8,809 nucleotides of DNA, taken from contig JAILPU010000066.1 of NCBI GenBank assembly GCA_024699395.1, positions 1 through 8,809 on the forward strand, given 5' to 3'. Positions 6,067 through 8,809 of the stretch are shown piece by piece. This stretch comes from Lachnospiraceae bacterium (lineage in GTDB: Bacteria; Bacillota; Clostridia; Lachnospirales; Lachnospiraceae). Numbering within the stretch: position 1 is the first letter of the stretch; each line of letters starts with the position of its first letter. The position numbers and the translations under genes are program-made. The notes below the pieces were generated by a model, which was not told the DNA's origin, searched no databases, and was given only the letters and a program-made list of their open reading frames with translations.

Positions 6067-6903
6067 ATGGCTGATCTGTTAAATTACTTTTCATACCCCT
6101 TTGTAAAATATGCATTTATCACAGGAATTCTTATAGCTCTCTGTGCATCACTTTTGGGAGTGACATTGGTTCTGAAGCGATTCAGCTTTATAGGTGACGG
6201 TTTGTCCCACGTGGCTTTCGGAGCCATGGCTGTGGCAGCAGTTTTGAAAGTGAGCAATTTCACTTATCTTGTTCTTCCAATAACAATGCTCTGCGCTGTG
6301 CTTTTACTTAGAGCGGGACAGAATACCAAGATAAAAGGAGATGCGGCTGTGGCAATGATTTCCGTTGGAGCTCTGGCCTTCGGTTATCTTCTTCTAAATA
6401 TTTTTGCCAAGTCCTCAAACCTGTCCGGAGACGTGTGCTCCACCCTTTTCGGATCCCCCTCAATTTTGACGCTTAAAGAGAACGAAGTGTGGTTCTGTGC
6501 CGGATTATCGGTTTTTGTGGTGGTATTCTTTCTTTTCTTCTATCACAAAATATTTGATGTCACCTTTGATGAAAATTTTGCAAGATCATGTGGTATAAAA
6601 GTCGACGCATACAATCTCCTGATAGCAGTTATCACAGCGATTATCATTGTGGTTGCAATGAATCTGGTGGGATCATTGCTTATATCCGCATTAATTATAT
6701 TCCCGGCCCTGTCTGCCATGAGGCTCTTTAAAAGTTTTAAGGCGGTTACGATATGCTCCGTTGTTATTTCCGTTATTTGTGCGGCAGCGGGAATGTTGAT
6801 TTCCATCGGCTGCTCCACTCCCGTTGGCGCCACCATTGTTGCCACGGATGTTGTGGTTTTTGCAATGTGCGTTTTGATTGGAAAGTTGTGTGGCAGAAGT
6901 TAA
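6067..6903 (+). CDS. Metal ABC transporter permease (ABC-3 / ZnuB-like family)
   Basis: The protein has 278 residues. Its start has AAGGAGGT (6051-6058) eight bases upstream, inside the end of the ATPase gene, and only two bases separate the two reading frames. About eight membrane helices are visible. Family marks are LVLKRFSFIGDGLSHVAFGA (about 34-53), matching the conserved R-x-SFIGDxxSH region, DENFARSCGI after the middle loop, VGSLLISALIIFPALSA, and TPVGATIVATDVVVF near the C-terminus. It forms the membrane channel of a zinc or manganese importer with the adjacent ATPase. The binding protein that delivers metal must be encoded elsewhere if the system is complete. A hairpin terminator follows at 6949-6986. 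Confidence 0.92.
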   Translation: MADLLNYFSYPFVKYAFITGILIALCASLLGVTLVLKRFSFIGDGLSHVAFGAMAVAAVLKVSNFTYLVLPITMLCAVLLLRAGQNTKIKGDAAVAMISVGALAFGYLLLNIFAKSSNLSGDVCSTLFGSPSILTLKENEVWFCAGLSVFVVVFFLFFYHKIFDVTFDENFARSCGIKVDAYNLLIAVITAIIIVVAMNLVGSLLISALIIFPALSAMRLFKSFKAVTICSVVISVICAAAGMLISIGCSTPVGATIVATDVVVFAMCVLIGKLCGRS

Positions 6904-6948
6904 AGCGAATCCAAATAATTTGTTTTATTAATGAATACATGAATTTTG

Positions 6949-6986
6949 AGAACATAAGCTCAAGGCGTAGGGTTTATGTTCTTTTT
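6949..6986 (+). terminator. Terminator of the metal ABC operon
   Basis: AGAACATAA (6949-6957) pairs with TTATGTTCT (6974-6982), and the right arm runs into TTTTT (6982-6986). The loop is 16 bases. The position, 45 bases after the permease stop, fits a Rho-independent terminator closing the ATPase-permease unit. Confidence 0.7.
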
Positions 6987-7051
6987 ATGTAAATATAAAA
7001 GTTTTTCGAAAGTCCCAAATATGTTTAGAGCACGGGATGAAACAGCGTACC

Positions 7052-7066
7052 TTAATATTATATTAA
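7052..7066. promoter_or_regulatory. AT-rich perfect palindrome upstream of the VanW promoter
   Basis: TTAATATTATATTAA is a perfect inverted repeat of seven-base arms around one base. It ends five bases before the -35 box at 7071. It could be an activator or repressor site or an AT-rich UP-like element; base composition alone makes such palindromes fairly easy to obtain. Confidence 0.35.
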
Positions 7067-7070
7067 ATAA

Positions 7071-7099
7071 TTGCAAAAACCATGGGAAACGGATATAAT
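7071..7099 (+). promoter_or_regulatory. Promoter of the VanW-family gene
   Basis: TTGCAA (7071-7076) and a perfect TATAAT (7094-7099) are separated by 17 bases. Transcription would begin near 7106, giving a leader of about 53 bases. That leader contains a small hairpin, CGCC-GAAG-GGCG (7118-7129), followed by TTTTGTGTTCTTTT, which resembles a weak attenuator. Confidence 0.65.
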
Positions 7100-7158
7100 T
7101 TATTTTGTATGTGTATGCGCCGAAGGGCGTTTTGTGTTCTTTTGAGGAGGAATAAAGA

Positions 7159-8013
7159 ATGAAAAAATCAGTAAAAACCATAAAATGTCTTGTGTTGTGC
7201 ATGGTTATGGCATTAAGCCTTGTAACCCCTAAAACTGAGGCAAAAGCCGCTTCTTTGGGAAGTACTTACGTAAAGCAGGTATTTGATGCCGATTACTATT
7301 ACAATACCTATCCCGATGTTGCTCAGGCGATGGGCAATAATTACAACAAGCTTTACAATCATTATGTTAAATTCGGAATGAACGAAGGCAGAAATGCAAG
7401 CGCCGGCTTTAATGTTAATACGTACAGAAACAATTACGACGATCTTGATAAAGCATTTGGCAATGATATGAATTCCTATTTCAAGCACTATGTTGAATAC
7501 GGAATGGCAGAGGGAAGAAGTGCAGATCCCGGAGAAGCTACTGTTGTTGCATATAAGAACGGCCCCACTGCAAACGTAATAGGAACATATTCCACCAAGT
7601 TCAGCACCAAGATAAAGAGAGCCATCAATGTAAGAAATGCGGCTTCACAGATAAACGGAAAGCTTGTTGAGCCCGGAGAGACATTTTCATTCCTTGGAAG
7701 CATTCTCCCCAGAACGGAAGCAAACGGTTATGTTGTGGCACCTATCTTCGTAAATAAGCAGATTTCCGAAGGCCTCGGAGGAGGAATCTGCCAGGTTTCT
7801 TCCACTATACATGCGGCAGTAAAGGGAACTGATTGTACCATAGTTGAGAGACATGCACACTCACTTCCCGTTTCATATATACCTGAGGGATGGGACGCAA
7901 CAGTGTCTTCACCCAGCCTAGATTTCAGATTTAAAAATACCTATGATTCAACTATCAAGATTTCCATTACGGCAGATAACGGTGTGCTTTCTGTTACATT
8001 GTCACTGCTTTAA
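7159..8013 (+). CDS. Secreted VanW-domain protein with two N-terminal surface repeats
   Basis: The 284-residue protein starts at an ATG preceded by GAGGAGG (7144-7150). Residues 1-30 form a signal peptide (basic start, hydrophobic core, likely cleavage after AKA at 28-30); no lipobox is seen. Two repeats follow at about 41-80 and 86-125, sharing the pattern YY/TYxxxYPD/DDxxxAxGNx...YxxHYVxxGMxEGR. A VanW domain spans about 154-270, with NVRNAASQINGKLVEPGETF, GGGICQVSST (207-216, Cys211), RHAHS (231-235) and WDATV. VanW was named from an accessory gene in some vancomycin-resistance clusters, but the family is widespread and its biochemical role is not established. No vanHAX or vanRS genes lie here. 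The protein probably acts at or outside the cell envelope. It is a single-gene unit with its own promoter. Confidence 0.9.
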   Translation: MKKSVKTIKCLVLCMVMALSLVTPKTEAKAASLGSTYVKQVFDADYYYNTYPDVAQAMGNNYNKLYNHYVKFGMNEGRNASAGFNVNTYRNNYDDLDKAFGNDMNSYFKHYVEYGMAEGRSADPGEATVVAYKNGPTANVIGTYSTKFSTKIKRAINVRNAASQINGKLVEPGETFSFLGSILPRTEANGYVVAPIFVNKQISEGLGGGICQVSSTIHAAVKGTDCTIVERHAHSLPVSYIPEGWDATVSSPSLDFRFKNTYDSTIKISITADNGVLSVTLSLL

Positions 8014-8049
8014 TCATTATCCATCTGATTATTTAAGATTTTCTTAATT

Positions 8050-8083
8050 ATAACGGGCAAAGGTTGACTGTATTGCCCGTTAT
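8050..8083 (+). terminator. Hairpin after the VanW gene, possible terminator
   Basis: ATAACGGGCAA (8050-8060) and TTGCCCGTTAT (8073-8083) form a perfect 11-base-pair stem with a 12-base loop, 36 bases past the VanW stop. No T-run follows on the plus strand (GTTATGCTATG), so termination is uncertain. A second small AT-rich dyad, TTAAGA-TTT-TCTTAA, lies just before it at 8033-8047. The hairpin overlaps the promoter at 8064-8091 and could instead be an operator. Confidence 0.5.
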
Positions 8084-8091
8084 GTTATGCT
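8064..8091 (+). promoter_or_regulatory. Candidate promoter of the acidic repeat protein gene
   Basis: TTGACT (8064-8069) is followed after 16 bases by TATGCT (8086-8091), matching five and four of six consensus bases. The -35 box lies in the loop of the hairpin at 8050-8083 and the spacer covers its right arm. Transcription would start near 8098, about 33 bases before the ATG at 8131. Confidence 0.5.
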
Positions 8092-8130
8092 ATGCTAAGT
8101 GTTTTGGCTAAAGATATTTTCGGAGGCATT

Positions 8131-8809
8131 ATGAACAACAGAAGTGGTAAAAAGAAAAAAGGAACCCGCGAAAGAAGACACAACTTCCATAACTGGGAGG
8201 GGTTTGAACAGGAAGCGGTTTTTGAAGATGATTTCGATATAGATGAATCCGAATATATTCTTCCCGGTGAGGAGGGATATGACGAGTACGGTTATGAGAT
8301 TTCCGGTGCACAGAGCGAGGAAGTTCAATATACCGCAGATGAAGAGGCAGTACCCGAAGTTTCCGAACCTGAATACATTGAGGAAGTAACACCTTCCAAG
8401 AAGAAAAAAAGACTGGGCAGAAAAGAGAAGAACAGGAAAAAGGCTGAAGTTGCAAGTGAAAATGCAGCTTACGTCGAGGAGACTGTATACGATAATGGTA
8501 ATACCGCGGATTCGGAATATGTTAACGCAGAAGGTGCATCCCGCGATGATGCCAATGCAGAGAATGTATCCTACGATGGAAGCAGTGCTGAGCGTGCAGC
8601 CTACGATAACGTTAATGCCGAGAGCACATCATATGACAATTCTGCTTATGATGCCGAAAATTACGAAGCCGAAGCCTACGAAGACGGCACCTACGAAGAC
8701 GGCACCTACGAAGACGGCACCTATGAAGATGCTGCTTACGAAGACGGTGCTTCCTATGAGGGCGGTATTTTCGATGAGGAGATTGAAGGAGAGTATTGCA
8801 GCGAGGATG
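8131..8809 (+). CDS. Acidic Tyr-rich disordered protein, N-terminal part, cut by window end
   Basis: The frame is open from the ATG at 8131, with GGAGG (8122-8126) four bases upstream, to the last base, giving 226 codons without a stop. There is no signal peptide or membrane segment in the visible part. It begins with a basic patch (KKKKGTRERR, 7-16), then an acidic stretch, a second basic patch (KKKKRLGRKEKNRKK, about 90-104), and a long Glu/Asp/Tyr/Ala/Asn-rich region. Residues 183-207 are five tandem copies of a YEDGT-like pentapeptide. The whole visible part is predicted to be intrinsically disordered. Such tails occur in front of membrane-anchored envelope or division proteins in Firmicutes, so a transmembrane segment may follow beyond the window; this is inference and I do not recognise the family. 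Confidence 0.8.
   Translation, partial: MNNRSGKKKKGTRERRHNFHNWEGFEQEAVFEDDFDIDESEYILPGEEGYDEYGYEISGAQSEEVQYTADEEAVPEVSEPEYIEEVTPSKKKKRLGRKEKNRKKAEVASENAAYVEETVYDNGNTADSEYVNAEGASRDDANAENVSYDGSSAERAAYDNVNAESTSYDNSAYDAENYEAEAYEDGTYEDGTYEDGTYEDAAYEDGASYEGGIFDEEIEGEYCSED
8677..8751 (+). repeat. 15-base tandem repeat encoding YEDGT-like units
   Basis: TACGAAGACGGCACC occurs three times without change at 8677, 8692 and 8707, followed by two diverged copies at 8722 and 8737. The unit is in frame, so copy-number change would lengthen or shorten the protein by five residues without a frameshift. Identical copies suggest recent expansion by slippage. Confidence 0.85.

Noticed and set aside
7159..8013. 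Vancomycin resistance determinant
   Set aside because: VanW-domain proteins are widespread outside resistance clusters, and no ligase, dehydrogenase, dipeptidase or VanRS gene is present.
8095..8455. Minus-strand open frames opposite the acidic protein gene
   Set aside because: They are Phe/Leu/Ser-rich antisense shadows of Glu/Lys-rich codons and lack start signals.

Overview
The window looks like ordinary chromosomal DNA from an anaerobic Gram-positive bacterium, most likely a member of the Lachnospiraceae (Butyrivibrio / Pseudobutyrivibrio / Roseburia type). This is an inference. It rests on strong purine-rich ribosome binding sites before almost every start, sigma-70-type promoters, moderately low GC, an OFA-type transporter, and a secreted VanW protein carrying two DxxYYxxxYPDV...HYxxxGxxEGR surface repeats. 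No rRNA, tRNA, CRISPR array, transposase or phage gene was seen.

Layout. 1-210: upstream region with repeated AGTAAT motifs and a good promoter. 211-1128 (+): membrane protein with an Asn/Gly-rich disordered N-terminus. 1161-1913 (-) and 2061-3518 (-): an MgtC/SapB-family protein downstream of a CPA2-type cation:proton antiporter, probably one operon, separated by a GC-rich spacer with odd repeats. 3615-3654: terminator. 3677-5014 (-): OFA-family major facilitator transporter with a highly biased codon set. 5015-5359: divergent control region with back-to-back promoters, a structured leader candidate and two copies of a dyad that may be operators. 5360-6064 and 6067-6903 (+): ATPase and permease of a Zn/Mn-type metal ABC importer with no binding-protein gene beside them, ended by a terminator. 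7159-8013 (+): secreted VanW protein. 8131-end (+): start of an acidic, Tyr-rich, disordered protein with a five-residue tandem repeat, cut by the window edge.

How the genes work together. Four of the eight genes (antiporter, MgtC-like protein, OFA carrier, metal importer) concern movement or homeostasis of ions and small acids across the membrane. The last two concern the cell surface or are of unknown role. The arrangement reads as several short independent transcription units rather than one pathway.

I do not see a convincing wholly new multi-gene system. The best leads are the antiporter/mgtC junction, where a +1 shift at the stop codon would add a coding-like 40-residue tail and the gene end is repeated, and the paired dyads before the metal transporter.
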